Source: Pseudomonadota bacterium
GTDB taxonomy: Bacteria > Pseudomonadota > Alphaproteobacteria > SP197
Direction of reading: 5' to 3'
DNA length: 46,676 bases
Assembly (NCBI GenBank): GCA_039028155.1
Contig: JBCCIS010000040.1
Span: forward strand, 1-46,676
Positions 26,234 through 34,368 of the stretch are shown one piece after another (positions within the stretch are counted from its first letter, which is position 1; every line of letters starts with the position of its first letter). The position numbers were made by a program, and so were the translations under genes. The notes beneath the pieces are model-generated. The model was not told the DNA's origin. It did not search any database and saw nothing but the letters and a program-made list of their open reading frames with translations.

Positions 26234-26941
26234 CTAGACCGGGATCAGCGGGTAGCCGATCAGCCATCCGATACCGTCCAGGATGAGGATCACACCGAGC
26301 ACGGCCAGCAAGGCCACGATCACGCGCTGCCCCCATGTGTCAAAGAACCTCTTGATCCCGTCGAGCAACCGTTGGCTGCGGGTCCCGAGGACAACGCGCA
26401 GCACCACGATGGCGGCGATCGGCAGGACGAAGACAATGTTGTAGAACGCGAGCGCGCCCATCTCTTCGGCCATCGAGAGGTCCGCGCGCATCGTTAGATC
26501 GATCGCGGCGAAGTACGGAACGGCACCTGGCAATCCGACAATCGTCAGTACGGCACCCGATACGAAGGCCTGGATCGCCGTCATGGACGACGGTGCAGGC
26601 TTGTCGGCGCTTTTCTTGTCCTTCGCGATCATGCGCCACGCCACGACGCAGAGCACAACCCCGATGACGATCTGAAGGATCAGTTCTTCGAGATTCGGAT
26701 TGACCCACAGCCGATCTACGTAAGCCTCGATGCGATCGATGATCGCCTGCAGGCCAAACAAGACGAGCAGGCCGAACGCTAGGTAGGCGACGAAAATCCC
26801 CAATATCAGCGCGCACGACCGGACGACCGGGTTGGGTCCGGCGAGCAGCATAACCAACAAGACAATGCAAAGCGGGATGATGGACGTGCTGTCCAGCAGT
26901 CCGATTGGAATCAGGACGACAAGAAGGTCCGTCAATGTCAT
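26234..26941 (-). CDS. GAP/Sap-type (LysE-like) integral membrane protein
   Basis: The 235-residue protein has about six hydrophobic helices in two blocks separated by a charged loop (RMIAKDKKSADKPAPSS, about 102-118). SMTAIQAFVSGAVLTIVG and GLPGAVPYFAA in the second block resemble the GAP (sulfolipid-addressing) family of the LysE transporter superfamily. Transport of a lipid or small solute is only an inference. Its start codon is only 15 bp from the end of a palindromic repeat, so the promoter must lie in or beyond that element, or have been changed by it. The ribosome site (GGGGG, 4 nt away) is poor. Confidence 0.6.
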   Translation of the reverse strand: MTLTDLLVVLIPIGLLDSTSIIPLCIVLLVMLLAGPNPVVRSCALILGIFVAYLAFGLLVLFGLQAIIDRIEAYVDRLWVNPNLEELILQIVIGVVLCVVAWRMIAKDKKSADKPAPSSMTAIQAFVSGAVLTIVGLPGAVPYFAAIDLTMRADLSMAEEMGALAFYNIVFVLPIAAIVVLRVVLGTRSQRLLDGIKRFFDTWGQRVIVALLAVLGVILILDGIGWLIGYPLIPV

Positions 26942-26956
26942 CGCGCCCCCGCGCTA

Positions 26957-27090
26957 GAGCAGATCCTGTTTTGGTGGAATCGCTTCGCGATTCCGACGAG
27001 ACAGGTGAATCTGCTCTATTCATAGATGGAGAGCGGATTCACATGGTTAGGTGGAACCGTAAGACGGTTCCACCTAACCATGATCCGCTC
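26957..27090. repeat. TA-flanked palindromic repeat, copy 1 (134 bp)
   Basis: Ends are GAGCAGATCC and its near-complement GGATCCGCTC read inward. It is flanked by TA on the left (26955-26956) and TC on the right, probably a decayed TA duplication. It folds as two hairpins: 26957-27016, with an inner GGAATC/GATTCC stem, and 27031-27090, a stem of about 27 bp with a 2-nt bulge and an AAG loop. Two more copies lie at 36907-37010 and 41607-41739. TA duplication and short terminal inverted repeats point to a non-autonomous element moved by an IS630/Tc1-type transposase, absent here. Confidence 0.9.
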
Positions 27091-27362
27091 TCGCAGCCGG
27101 CAAATCACCACGCGGCCGCACCGCCATGCCGCGGCAATTCTGCACGATAGACGGCGAAAATCGGAATTGCCTCGGCAAAATCTATTCTGGTCCTGAGAAA
27201 GTTATGTTTTACGGAACCAGGTTCATCGTCCAGTTTCCCTGTATCGGCGCGTGAGGGAGGGCTGAGCCGCCCTGCCCAATGGATTCCCGTTACGAGGAGC
27301 GGGCGACAAACACGATGGGCCAAGCTTCCACGCACGTGGAGACAAACCGGGGACCGACACCG
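27091..27362. other. Remainder of the 421-bp divergent intergenic region
   Basis: Between the repeat and the flavin reductase-LysR fusion gene I see no gene or RNA. The less GC-rich stretch around 27150-27220 is the best place for the promoter of the fusion gene, but no -35/-10 pair is convincing. An in-frame ATG at 27315, with GAGGAG 14 nt upstream, could extend the fusion protein by 16 residues. Confidence 0.4.
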
Positions 27363-28532
27363 ATGAACGACTTGACCAACGCCGATTTGAAGCAGCGGTT
27401 CTTCAACGGCATGAGCCATGCCGCCTGTACCGTCAACGTGGTGACCACCGACGGCGCGGCCGGCAGGGCGGGGGTGACGGTCTCGGCAATGTCATCGGTG
27501 TCGGCGGATACCCCGCAGCCGACGTTGCTTGTGTGTGTACATCACAAGAGCGCGTCGGCCGCCGCGATCCTGGAAAACGGCGTCTTCTGCGTCAACGTGT
27601 TACGGGACGATCAGTCCTTCATTTCCGATACGTTCGCCGGACGGATCAAAACCGATGACGGCGACAAGTTCTCTTGCGCCGACTGGACGGTCCAGACCAC
27701 GGGGGCGCCGCGCGTTGTCGATCCCCTCGTCGCGTTCGACTGCCGCATGGTCAGTGGCGAACGTATCGGTACCCATCATGTCTTCCTTGGCGCGGTCGAG
27801 GACATCTTCGTCGCGCCCCACGGTTCGCCGCTGATCTACGCCAATCGCGCGTACGGCACACCGACGCGCATCCACAGCCTGCGCAGCGATGCACCTGAGG
27901 AGGTATCGGAACCGCTGCGGCTGGGCTGCTTCCATACCTTCGGGCCCTATCTGGTACCCGCGCTGTTGTCACGCTTGCTCGACGAACACCCGGCCGTGCA
28001 ACTGCAGCTCCAGGACGGCGACCAGCGCCAGGTCGTCGAGGGCCTGAAGTCGGGTGAGACGGAGATTGCCCTGCTCTACGACATCGACCTCGGCGATGAC
28101 GTCGAAACGGAGCCGCTCGACGCCCTGAATCCCTACGTGCTGCTCGCCGAGGGCCATCCACTGGCAGGTCAGCTCAGCGTGTCGCTCGAACAACTCGCTG
28201 GCGAGCCGATGATCCTTCTCGATGCGCCGCCCAGCGCCGACTACTTTCTGTCGCTGTTCGAACAGAGCGGCCACGATCCGGTCATCCGTTTTCGCTCGCG
28301 GTCTCTGGAAATGGTGCGCGGTATGGTCGGTCACGGTCTCGGCTACGCGTTGTTGGCCACCAAGCCGGCGTCGAACATGACCTATGACGGCCGTGCTTTG
28401 GTCGCGCGCCCCCTGTCTGGCGATGCCCAGGCCAGCGAGATTGTCCTGGCGCGCAAAGCGGACACCGACCTATCGGCTATTGCAACGGCGTTTATCGAGG
28501 CGTGCCGCGCGCATTTCAGGGCTTCCGTCTGA
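27363..28532 (+). CDS. Flavin reductase domain fused to LysR-type effector-binding domain
   Basis: The 389-residue protein joins two domains rarely seen together. Residues 8-165 are a flavin reductase of the HpaC/FMN-binding split-barrel type (CTVNVVTTDG, GVTVSAMSSVS, FCVNVLRDDQ, DCRMVSGERIGTHHVFLG). Residues 184-385 are a periplasmic-binding-fold effector domain like that of LysR regulators (LRLGCFHTFGPYLVPALL, GEPMILLDAP, LEMVRGMVGHGLGYALL). No DNA-binding helix-turn-helix is present, so it is not a transcription factor. The second domain resembles the effector half of the LysR protein at 44417. A ligand-controlled reductase supplying reduced flavin to a monooxygenase is my inference. The start could be 27315. 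Confidence 0.85.
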   Translation: MNDLTNADLKQRFFNGMSHAACTVNVVTTDGAAGRAGVTVSAMSSVSADTPQPTLLVCVHHKSASAAAILENGVFCVNVLRDDQSFISDTFAGRIKTDDGDKFSCADWTVQTTGAPRVVDPLVAFDCRMVSGERIGTHHVFLGAVEDIFVAPHGSPLIYANRAYGTPTRIHSLRSDAPEEVSEPLRLGCFHTFGPYLVPALLSRLLDEHPAVQLQLQDGDQRQVVEGLKSGETEIALLYDIDLGDDVETEPLDALNPYVLLAEGHPLAGQLSVSLEQLAGEPMILLDAPPSADYFLSLFEQSGHDPVIRFRSRSLEMVRGMVGHGLGYALLATKPASNMTYDGRALVARPLSGDAQASEIVLARKADTDLSAIATAFIEACRAHFRASV

Positions 28533-28567
28533 ATCGAGACTCATGACAGACAACGCGTGTGCAGCTA

Positions 28568-28724
28568 GCGCGTTTTCCGTTACAACGGCATCGCCAGCCC
28601 GCTCCCCCTCCTCCGGGGCAAAACGCCGAGAGGCGTTTTCGCCGAGGCCACCCCGAGGATACTGCCATGGGTGGACGGGAGGGGGAGCGGGCTGGCACGG
28701 TTTCCGTGAAAACGAAAAATGCTC
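28568..28724. repeat. Second palindromic element, TA-flanked (157 bp)
   Basis: It is bounded by TA at 28566-28567 and 28725-28726 within CTAG at each end. A 19-bp perfect inverted repeat (28593-28611 with 28678-28696, GCCAGCCCGCTCCCCCTCC on the left) sits inside imperfect terminal repeats that start G-M-G-C-R-TTTT. Inside lies another 8-bp hairpin, AAAACGCC-GAGA-GGCGTTTT (28620-28639). No reading frame belongs to it. Its sequence is unrelated to the three-copy repeat, though both begin with G after TA. Probably another MITE-like element; only one copy is in this window. Confidence 0.8.
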
Positions 28725-28783
28725 TAGCCTGCGCACGCCCGATTGGGCATGTCTGCCGTGAGATCTCCCGAAGGGATGCCTGC

Positions 28784-29719
28784 ATGAGTGTCGCTGCGGT
28801 TCAGTCGGCCCGTTCGGGCGGCTATCGCCGAGGGATCGTTCTCGTCCTTCTGGGCGCGCTCGCCTCATCGTGGATGGGGCTTGGCGTCAGGATGATCGAC
28901 GACGCGACGTCATGGCAGATCCTGGCGCTCAGATCCTTCTCGATGATGGTGTTCCTGCTGATCATCATCGCCTGGCGCAATCCCGGTCATCTTCTCAGCA
29001 CGTTTCGTCAGGCAGCCGGCGCGACGCTGGTCGGCGGCATCGCCATCGCCGTCGCCTTTTGCGGTATCATTGTCGCCATCCAGTCGACGACCGTTGCGAA
29101 TGCCTTGTTCCTGCTGGCGGCCGCGCCCTTCATGGCCGCCATCCTGGGGCGCGTGTTCCTGGGCGAACATGTCAGGCTGGCGACCTGGCTAGCCATCGTC
29201 GTGTCACTTGCGGGCGTTGGCGTCATGGTCGCGGAGAACATCTCCTTTGGTTACCTATGGGGCAATGTCGCCGCCGCCGCCGCTGCCTTAGGGCTCGCCG
29301 TATTCCTGGTCGCGCTGCGATCCAAGCCAAACATCGAGATGCTGCCGGTCGCCGCGTTTGGCGGTTTGCTTGGCACGATCGCGGCCCTGTTCATGTGTTT
29401 CGTTGTGACCGGCGTCGGTCTGTCGCTGTCGCTGCACGACGTCGGGCTTTCGGTTGCCCTGGGTGTCTTTCAGCTTGGCGTTGCCTGCTACTTCATCACA
29501 GTCGGTGCCCGTTACGTGCCGGCCGCCGAGGTCGCCCTTATCAACCTTGTCGAGGTGGTGCTGGGGCCACTCTGGGTCTGGATGGCGTTCAGCGAGACGA
29601 CCGGACCCTATACGCTGATCGGCGGCGCACTGGTCCTGGCCGCCGTCATCGGCGACACGCTGACCGGTGAACGCGAACGTCGTCGTCAGATCGCCCGGGC
29701 GACGCCTAGAAACCTCTGA
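28784..29719 (+). CDS. EamA-family (DMT superfamily) transporter
   Basis: The frame is open from 28559, but that extension only translates the palindromic element, so I place the start at the ATG 28784 (AAGGGA about 9 nt upstream), giving 311 residues. About ten transmembrane segments form two EamA repeats; LGRVFLGEHVRLATWLAIVV and FSETTGPYTLIGGALVLAAV close each repeat. It is likely an inner-membrane exporter of a small metabolite. It follows the flavin reductase-LysR fusion gene on the same strand, 251 bp away with the element between. Its stop codon directly abuts the aroC stop on the other strand. Confidence 0.86.
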   Translation: MSVAAVQSARSGGYRRGIVLVLLGALASSWMGLGVRMIDDATSWQILALRSFSMMVFLLIIIAWRNPGHLLSTFRQAAGATLVGGIAIAVAFCGIIVAIQSTTVANALFLLAAAPFMAAILGRVFLGEHVRLATWLAIVVSLAGVGVMVAENISFGYLWGNVAAAAAALGLAVFLVALRSKPNIEMLPVAAFGGLLGTIAALFMCFVVTGVGLSLSLHDVGLSVALGVFQLGVACYFITVGARYVPAAEVALINLVEVVLGPLWVWMAFSETTGPYTLIGGALVLAAVIGDTLTGERERRRQIARATPRNL

Positions 29720-30790
29720 CTAACCGCACTGCGCCTTGTGGCGCAGCAGGTGGTCGGCGAGCACGCAGGCCATCATCGCCTCACCCACCGGCACCGCGCG
29801 GATACCGACACAGGGATCGTGACGGCCCTTGACCTGAACGGTCGTTTCGTTGCCATCGCGGTCGACGGTCTGGCGTTCATGCATGATCGAGCTGGTCGGC
29901 TTCACCGCGAAGCGCGCGACCACATCCTGGCCAGTCGAAATGCCGCCCAACACACCACCATTGTGGTTGGACAGGAAAATCGGCGTATCGCCTTCCATGC
30001 GCATCTCGTCGGCGGCCGTTTCGCCCGGCTCGGCCGCAAGCGTAAAGCCGTCGCCAATCTCAACGCCCTTGACCGCGTTAATGCTCATCATTGCCTTGGC
30101 GAGATCGGAGTCGAGCTTGTCGTAGACCGGACTGCCGAGCCCGATCGGCACACCGGATGCGACGATCTCGATCACCGCGCCCGCCGACGAACCCTGCTTT
30201 CTGACGCCATCCAGGAAACCCTCCCATTCACCGGCCACCTGGGCATCCGGTGACCAGAAAGGATTCTTCTCGACCTCCGTCCAGTCCCAGCGGCCCCGGT
30301 CAATCTTGTAAGGGCCGATTTGCACGACGGCGCCACGGATTGTCACGTCGTCGCCCAATACCTTGCGCGCCACGGCACCGGCGGCGACCCGCATGGCGGT
30401 CTCGCGCGCGCTTGACCGTCCGCCGCCGCGGTGATCGCGCACGCCATACTTGGCGTCATAGGTGAAGTCGGCGTGACCGGGACGCCACTTTTCCACGATG
30501 TCACCGTAGTCCTTGGACCGCTGGTCCGTGTTTTCGACGATCATGGCCAAGGGCGTACCGGTCGTCACACCCTCAAAGACCCCGGAGACGATCTTCACCT
30601 CGTCAGGCTCGCGCCGCTGGGTGGTGAAACGCGACTGGCCGGGCTTGCGTCGGTCCATCCACACTTGCACATCCGCTTCGCTCAGCGGTAGACGCGGCGG
30701 CACCCCATCGATGACGACACCAATCTCCGGCCCGTGGCTTTCGCCCCAGGTCGTGAACCGGAACAGATGGCCAAAGCTATTGCCAGCCAT
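29720..30790 (-). CDS. aroC: Chorismate synthase
   Basis: The 356-residue protein carries all classic signatures of the family: [17 protein letters not shown] near the N-terminus, RHGxAD-type segment [15 protein letters not shown], the [20 protein letters not shown] block that binds reduced FMN and substrate, and the C-terminal [18 protein letters not shown]. It converts 5-enolpyruvylshikimate-3-phosphate to chorismate and needs reduced flavin, which it does not reduce itself in most bacteria. It starts 2 nt after fabI, so the two form an operon. Length and motifs are intact. Confidence 0.97.
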   Translation of the reverse strand: MAGNSFGHLFRFTTWGESHGPEIGVVIDGVPPRLPLSEADVQVWMDRRKPGQSRFTTQRREPDEVKIVSGVFEGVTTGTPLAMIVENTDQRSKDYGDIVEKWRPGHADFTYDAKYGVRDHRGGGRSSARETAMRVAAGAVARKVLGDDVTIRGAVVQIGPYKIDRGRWDWTEVEKNPFWSPDAQVAGEWEGFLDGVRKQGSSAGAVIEIVASGVPIGLGSPVYDKLDSDLAKAMMSINAVKGVEIGDGFTLAAEPGETAADEMRMEGDTPIFLSNHNGGVLGGISTGQDVVARFAVKPTSSIMHERQTVDRDGNETTVQVKGRHDPCVGIRAVPVGEAMMACVLADHLLRHKAQCG

Positions 30791-30792
30791 AG

Positions 30793-31605
30793 CTATACGA
30801 CCGTGATGTCCGGCGCCTTCGGGTTCTTCATGCCGACGATGTGGTAGCCGCAGTCGACGTGATGGACCTCGCCGGTCACCGCCGTCGAGAGATCGGATGC
30901 CAGATAGAGCGCCGCACCGCCGACTTCATCGATGGTGACGTTGCGAACCAGAGGCGAGTTGTACTGGTTCCACTTCAGAATGTAGCGGAAGTCGCCGATG
31001 CCCGACGCCGCCAAGGTCTTGATCGGGCCGGCGGAGATCGCATTGACCCGGATCGCCTTCTCACCCAAATCGGCCGCCAGGTAACGCACGCTGGCCTCCA
31101 GCGCCGCCTTTGCGACGCCCATGACGTTGTAATGGGGCATGACACGCTCGGCGCCATAGTAGGTGAGCGTGATCAGGCTGCCACCGTCGCTCATCATCGC
31201 TTCGGCGCGCCGCGCGACGGCGGTGAACGAGTAACACGAGACTTCCATGGTGTTCAGGAAGTTCTCACGCGACGTATCGACGTAGCGGCCCTTCAGTTCG
31301 TCCTTGTCGGAAAAGGCGACCGCATGGACCACGAAGTCGAGCTTGTCCCAGGCCTTTTCCAAGCGAGCAAACGTCGCGTCGACGCTTGCCATGTCGGTCA
31401 CGTCACACTCGACGACGAGGTCGCTGCCCAAGCGTTCGGCAAGCGGCACGACCCGCTTCCCCAGAGCCTCGCCCTGATAGGTAAAGGCGAGTTCGGCGCC
31501 ATGCTCGGCCAGTGCCGAAGCAATACCCCAGGCGATTGAGCGGTCGTTGGCCACGCCCATGATCAACCCGCGTTTGCCCGCCATGAGTGGGCGTGGCTCG
31601 GTCAT
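30793..31605 (-). CDS. fabI: Enoyl-[acyl-carrier-protein] reductase (NADH)
   Basis: The start is set at the ATG 31605 (GAGGG upstream), as the 32 further codons back to 31701 are not family-like. The 270-residue short-chain dehydrogenase fits Fab[18 protein letters not shown] binds NADH, and the active site has Tyr149, Tyr159 and Lys166 in [18 protein letters not shown], matching Tyr146, Tyr156 and Lys163 of E. coli. It performs the last reduction in each fatty-acid elongation cycle and is the triclosan target. aroC follows directly. Confidence 0.95.
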   Translation of the reverse strand: MTEPRPLMAGKRGLIMGVANDRSIAWGIASALAEHGAELAFTYQGEALGKRVVPLAERLGSDLVVECDVTDMASVDATFARLEKAWDKLDFVVHAVAFSDKDELKGRYVDTSRENFLNTMEVSCYSFTAVARRAEAMMSDGGSLITLTYYGAERVMPHYNVMGVAKAALEASVRYLAADLGEKAIRVNAISAGPIKTLAASGIGDFRYILKWNQYNSPLVRNVTIDEVGGAALYLASDLSTAVTGEVHHVDCGYHIVGMKNPKAPDITVV

Positions 31606-31719
31606 CAAACCCTCATCATCGTCAGTTACAGATACGGTAGCGCTGGCTGGCCGCTGCCCCCCGTGCCCGCGCGATCCTACACGAAACACCGTTTGCGGCA
31701 AAGCCGGGCGCGGCCGCGC

Positions 31720-32046
31720 TTACTCCTCCAGGCGCTTCAAACAGCGGGCCAACACCCCGCGCCGGACGGACGCCGGCTCCTCGCCCAGCGCGGCGAATAG
31801 ATCCCGCATACGGCCCTCCAGCGCCTGGCGCTGATCGATCAGGTCCAGGATCACCGGCACGGCCGCGTCATTGACCTCGAACGCCTCGAAGAGGTCGCGT
31901 ATCAGGCGGGCGCGCGCGATGTCGATCTCAGTGAACGTCCAGTCGCCCTCGACGCTCTCCGGCAACAGCCAGCCGGCCTGGACCCAGTTTGTCACCTGGC
32001 GCCGCTCGACGCGGACGGTGATGACCAACTCCTCCAACGTCATCAT
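31720..32046 (-). CDS. cbpM: CbpM-type chaperone modulator (MerR-like HTH)
   Basis: The 108-residue protein begins with a MerR-like winged helix segment (residues 1-55, VERRQVTNWVQAGWLLPE) followed by helices (ILDLIDQRQALEGRMRDLFAAL). Its gene overlaps the end of cbpA by 4 nt (ATGA), and CbpM is the known inhibitor that binds the J-domain of CbpA. That context makes the call firm, although CbpM proteins vary. Translation could start at either of two adjacent ATG codons, 32046 or 32043. Confidence 0.82.
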   Translation of the reverse strand: MMTLEELVITVRVERRQVTNWVQAGWLLPESVEGDWTFTEIDIARARLIRDLFEAFEVNDAAVPVILDLIDQRQALEGRMRDLFAALGEEPASVRRGVLARCLKRLEE

Positions 32047-33008
32047 GAGGCCACTCCCATGTGCTGGCGCGGATTGTACTCGTGGTCGGGTGCCCAGACC
32101 TCGATGAACGAGGTCAACGCATCGTCCGCCTTGTCAGGCAGGACGACCTTGAGCTTTACGTATTGGTCGCCGCGCTGGCCCGACCGCCGGTCTACGACGC
32201 CGCGCCCCTTTAGCCGCATGGTCTTGCCGGTGTTGGAACCCTTCGGCACCGTCATCTGCACATCGCCGTCGACGGTCGGCACCATGATCTTGGCACCCAG
32301 AACCGCTTCCTGCAGCGTTACCGGCAATTCGATATGAATGTTGTTGTCCTTGCGCTCGAAAAAGCCGTGGGGGTCGATATGGATGGTGACGTAGGCATCG
32401 CCCGCCGGGCCACCGCCGAAGCCCTCGCCGCCCTGGCCTGCCAGGCGCAGTGTCTGACCGTCTTCCATACCGGCGGGAATGGTGACATCCAGGGTGCGGC
32501 CTTCCGGCATGGTGATGCGTTTGGCACCGCCTCGGGCGGCCTCCAGGAAACTGACCCTGAGGCTATAGTTCACATCCGCGCCGCGCATCTTCAGTGGCGC
32601 GCCGCCCTCGGCACGGCCCCCTTGGGCGCGCCCGCCAAACAGGTCGTTCAGGATATCGTTGACTTCCTCGTGGCTCATGCCGTCGAAGTCGCCATAGCCT
32701 GACGGGCCGGCATAACGCTCGCGGTACTTCCAGTCGTCGCCGCCGGCCTGAGAACGGTAGAAACCTTGCGGTGTCTCGGCGCCGCTGGCATCGATTTCTC
32801 CGCGGTCGAAGCGGCCGCGCTTGTCAGCGTCCGACAACAGATCGTAGGCCGCTGAAATGTCCTTGAACCGGTTCTCCACCTCCTTGTCATTGGGGTGAAG
32901 GTCCGGGTGGGAGCTTTTCGCGAGCTTGCGATAGGCTTTCTTGATGTCGTCCTGGCTCGCCTTGCGGTCGACGCCCAGGACCTCATAGGGATCACGCACG
33001 GATGGCAT
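32043..33008 (-). CDS. cbpA: CbpA-type DnaJ co-chaperone
   Basis: The 321-residue protein has an N-terminal J-domain with the HPD motif at residues 34-36 (SSHPDLHP), which stimulates DnaK. A Gly-rich linker with YRSQAGGDDWKY follows, then the two beta-barrel substrate-binding domains (ANYSLRVSFLEAARGG-type region, GQGGEGFGGGPAGDAYVTI). The zinc-finger region of DnaJ is missing, which defines CbpA and other class II J-proteins. It is paired with cbpM. A terminator between it and the upstream lipoprotein gene suggests it has its own promoter, which I cannot place. Confidence 0.92.
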   Translation of the reverse strand: MPSVRDPYEVLGVDRKASQDDIKKAYRKLAKSSHPDLHPNDKEVENRFKDISAAYDLLSDADKRGRFDRGEIDASGAETPQGFYRSQAGGDDWKYRERYAGPSGYGDFDGMSHEEVNDILNDLFGGRAQGGRAEGGAPLKMRGADVNYSLRVSFLEAARGGAKRITMPEGRTLDVTIPAGMEDGQTLRLAGQGGEGFGGGPAGDAYVTIHIDPHGFFERKDNNIHIELPVTLQEAVLGAKIMVPTVDGDVQMTVPKGSNTGKTMRLKGRGVVDRRSGQRGDQYVKLKVVLPDKADDALTSFIEVWAPDHEYNPRQHMGVAS

Positions 33009-33011
33009 TCC

Positions 33012-33051
33012 TCAAACAGAAAGGGCGGCGCCGAAGGTTTCGACGCCGCCC
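33012..33051 (-). terminator. Rho-independent terminator after the 17 kDa-type lipoprotein gene
   Basis: On the minus strand GGGCGGCG pairs with CGCCGCCC around a CGAA/TTCG inner stem and is followed by TTTCTGTTTG. It begins about 22 nt after the stop of the lipoprotein gene and ends just before cbpA. Confidence 0.75.
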
Positions 33052-33073
33052 CTAATGTAGGAAGGAAGATGGT

Positions 33074-33541
33074 TTAGTTCACCACTTTCCACGAACCATC
33101 GGGCTGCTGGCACGCCGTGCCATAGGCTTCTTCGACCTTGCCGCCCACGGTGACCGTGGTCTGGTACTCCCGGCAATAGGCGCCGCCGCTGTCATAACCA
33201 TCGCGCACCGGCGTATAGGTGCCGGAGTTACCGGATTCCGGATTGTTCCAGGCGATCGTCTGACCGATCGGCGCGTTATGCGCCTGCTGGGTCGCCTGTT
33301 CCGCATAGGCCTGATCGGCACGGTCCAGCGACTGGCCGATCTGGTTGCCCAGGAACGCGCCGGCCAGACCACCGGCCACGGCCGCGAGAATCTGTCCCGA
33401 GCCGCTGCCGACCTGGGCGCCCAAGAGAGCGCCGCCAGCGCCGCCCAGAAGCGTACCAGCGGTCTCCTTGCCGCCTGCGCCCTCGCACGCGGTGACCAGC
33501 GAAAACGCTACCAGAACCGCTGCCAGCTTTAATTTCATCAT
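33074..33541 (-). CDS. Rickettsia 17 kDa surface antigen-type glycine-zipper lipoprotein
   Basis: The ATG at 33541 is preferred to a TTG two codons earlier, because GAGGGA lies about 7 nt upstream. The 155-residue protein has a signal peptide with lipobox VTAC, then a glycine-zipper membrane hairpin (GTLLGGAGGALLGAQVGSGS and GGLAGAFLGNQIGQSLD). A C-terminal domain with AYCREYQTTVTVGGK and TACQQPDGSWKVV resembles the RT0821/17 kDa antigen family. It is probably an outer-membrane lipoprotein of structural role. It is divergent from pdxH across 216 bp with no clear features. Confidence 0.85.
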   Translation of the reverse strand: MMKLKLAAVLVAFSLVTACEGAGGKETAGTLLGGAGGALLGAQVGSGSGQILAAVAGGLAGAFLGNQIGQSLDRADQAYAEQATQQAHNAPIGQTIAWNNPESGNSGTYTPVRDGYDSGGAYCREYQTTVTVGGKVEEAYGTACQQPDGSWKVVN

Positions 33542-33757
33542 AACCAATCCCTCGCTTCAGATTTCCGCCGAAGTGGCGATGCGCCCATCGCTAAGGTCAT
33601 TTTGGACTTACGGATCAAATCCGGCCATAACATGGCATCACTATAGCATGAGCGTACCGTAGGCACCTACGGCGACGACGGTAACTATCACGTTTGACCC
33701 CAAGAAACCCTACGTTTTCTTAGGGTCGTAACATAGTGCGGCGGCAGGGAGTGAAGC

Positions 33758-34354
33758 ATGCCTTCGATTGAGGAGCGCGATCCCATTGAATTGTTCGGGG
33801 ATTGGTTCGCCGAAGCCAAGGATTGTGGTCTGAAAGAACCAACGGCCATGGCGTTGGCAAGCGCCGACAAGAACGGCATGCCGTCACTTAGAATGGTTCT
33901 GCTTAAGGGATATGGCCCCGACGGCTTCGTGTTCTACACCAACTATGAGAGCCGCAAGGGCCGCGAGCTTCAGGAAAACCCGCAGGCGGCGTTGTGCTTC
34001 TATTGGATGCCGCTGGGCCGCCAGATTCGTGTCCAAGGTCGCGTTGAAACCGTCAGCGACGCCGACGCCGACACCTATTACCAGTCGCGCCATCGCGACA
34101 GTCGCATCGGTGCCTGGGCGTCCCAACAGTCACGGCCCATGGCCACCCGTTACGACCTTGAAAAGAGCGTCGCCAAGTACGCCGCGAAGTTCGCTATCGG
34201 AGAGATACCGAGACCGCCCTATTGGTCGGGTTTCAGAATTGCCCCCAGGCTGATCGAGTTCTGGTCGGAAAAGCCGTTTCGCCTGCACGAGCGCATCGTC
34301 TTCGAACGCGAAACCGACGATGCGCCTTGGAGGACGTCGCGTCTGTTTCCCTGA
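33758..34354 (+). CDS. pdxH: Pyridoxamine/pyridoxine 5'-phosphate oxidase
   Basis: The 198-residue FMN split-barrel enzyme shows the PdxH blocks: PSLRMVLLKGYGPDGFVFYTN (FMN phosphate and substrate binding), SRKGRELQENPQAALCFYW, RQIRVQGRVE, and the C-terminal signature FWSEKPFRLHERIVFER with APWRTSRLFP at the very end. It oxidises pyridoxine or pyridoxamine phosphate to PLP, the cofactor of several enzymes in this window. Length and end are complete. The CDF transporter gene begins 14 nt later, so a joint transcript is likely. Confidence 0.95.
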   Translation: MPSIEERDPIELFGDWFAEAKDCGLKEPTAMALASADKNGMPSLRMVLLKGYGPDGFVFYTNYESRKGRELQENPQAALCFYWMPLGRQIRVQGRVETVSDADADTYYQSRHRDSRIGAWASQQSRPMATRYDLEKSVAKYAAKFAIGEIPRPPYWSGFRIAPRLIEFWSEKPFRLHERIVFERETDDAPWRTSRLFP

Positions 34355-34368
34355 GGAGCCCGCGCTGA

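Noticed and set aside
26905-27150. Open frames across the three repeats that translate to similar peptides (containing ADPVLVESLR-like and RWNRKTVPPNHDPL-like segments)
   Set aside because: The similarity comes from the DNA repeat itself. The frames have no consistent start or ribosome site, and copy 3 shifts frame in the hairpin loop, so these are non-coding elements.
28559-28783. N-terminal extension of the DMT transporter by 75 residues
   Set aside because: It translates the palindromic element at 28568-28724 and is rich in Arg/Pro/Gly; the ATG at 28784 gives the normal family start.
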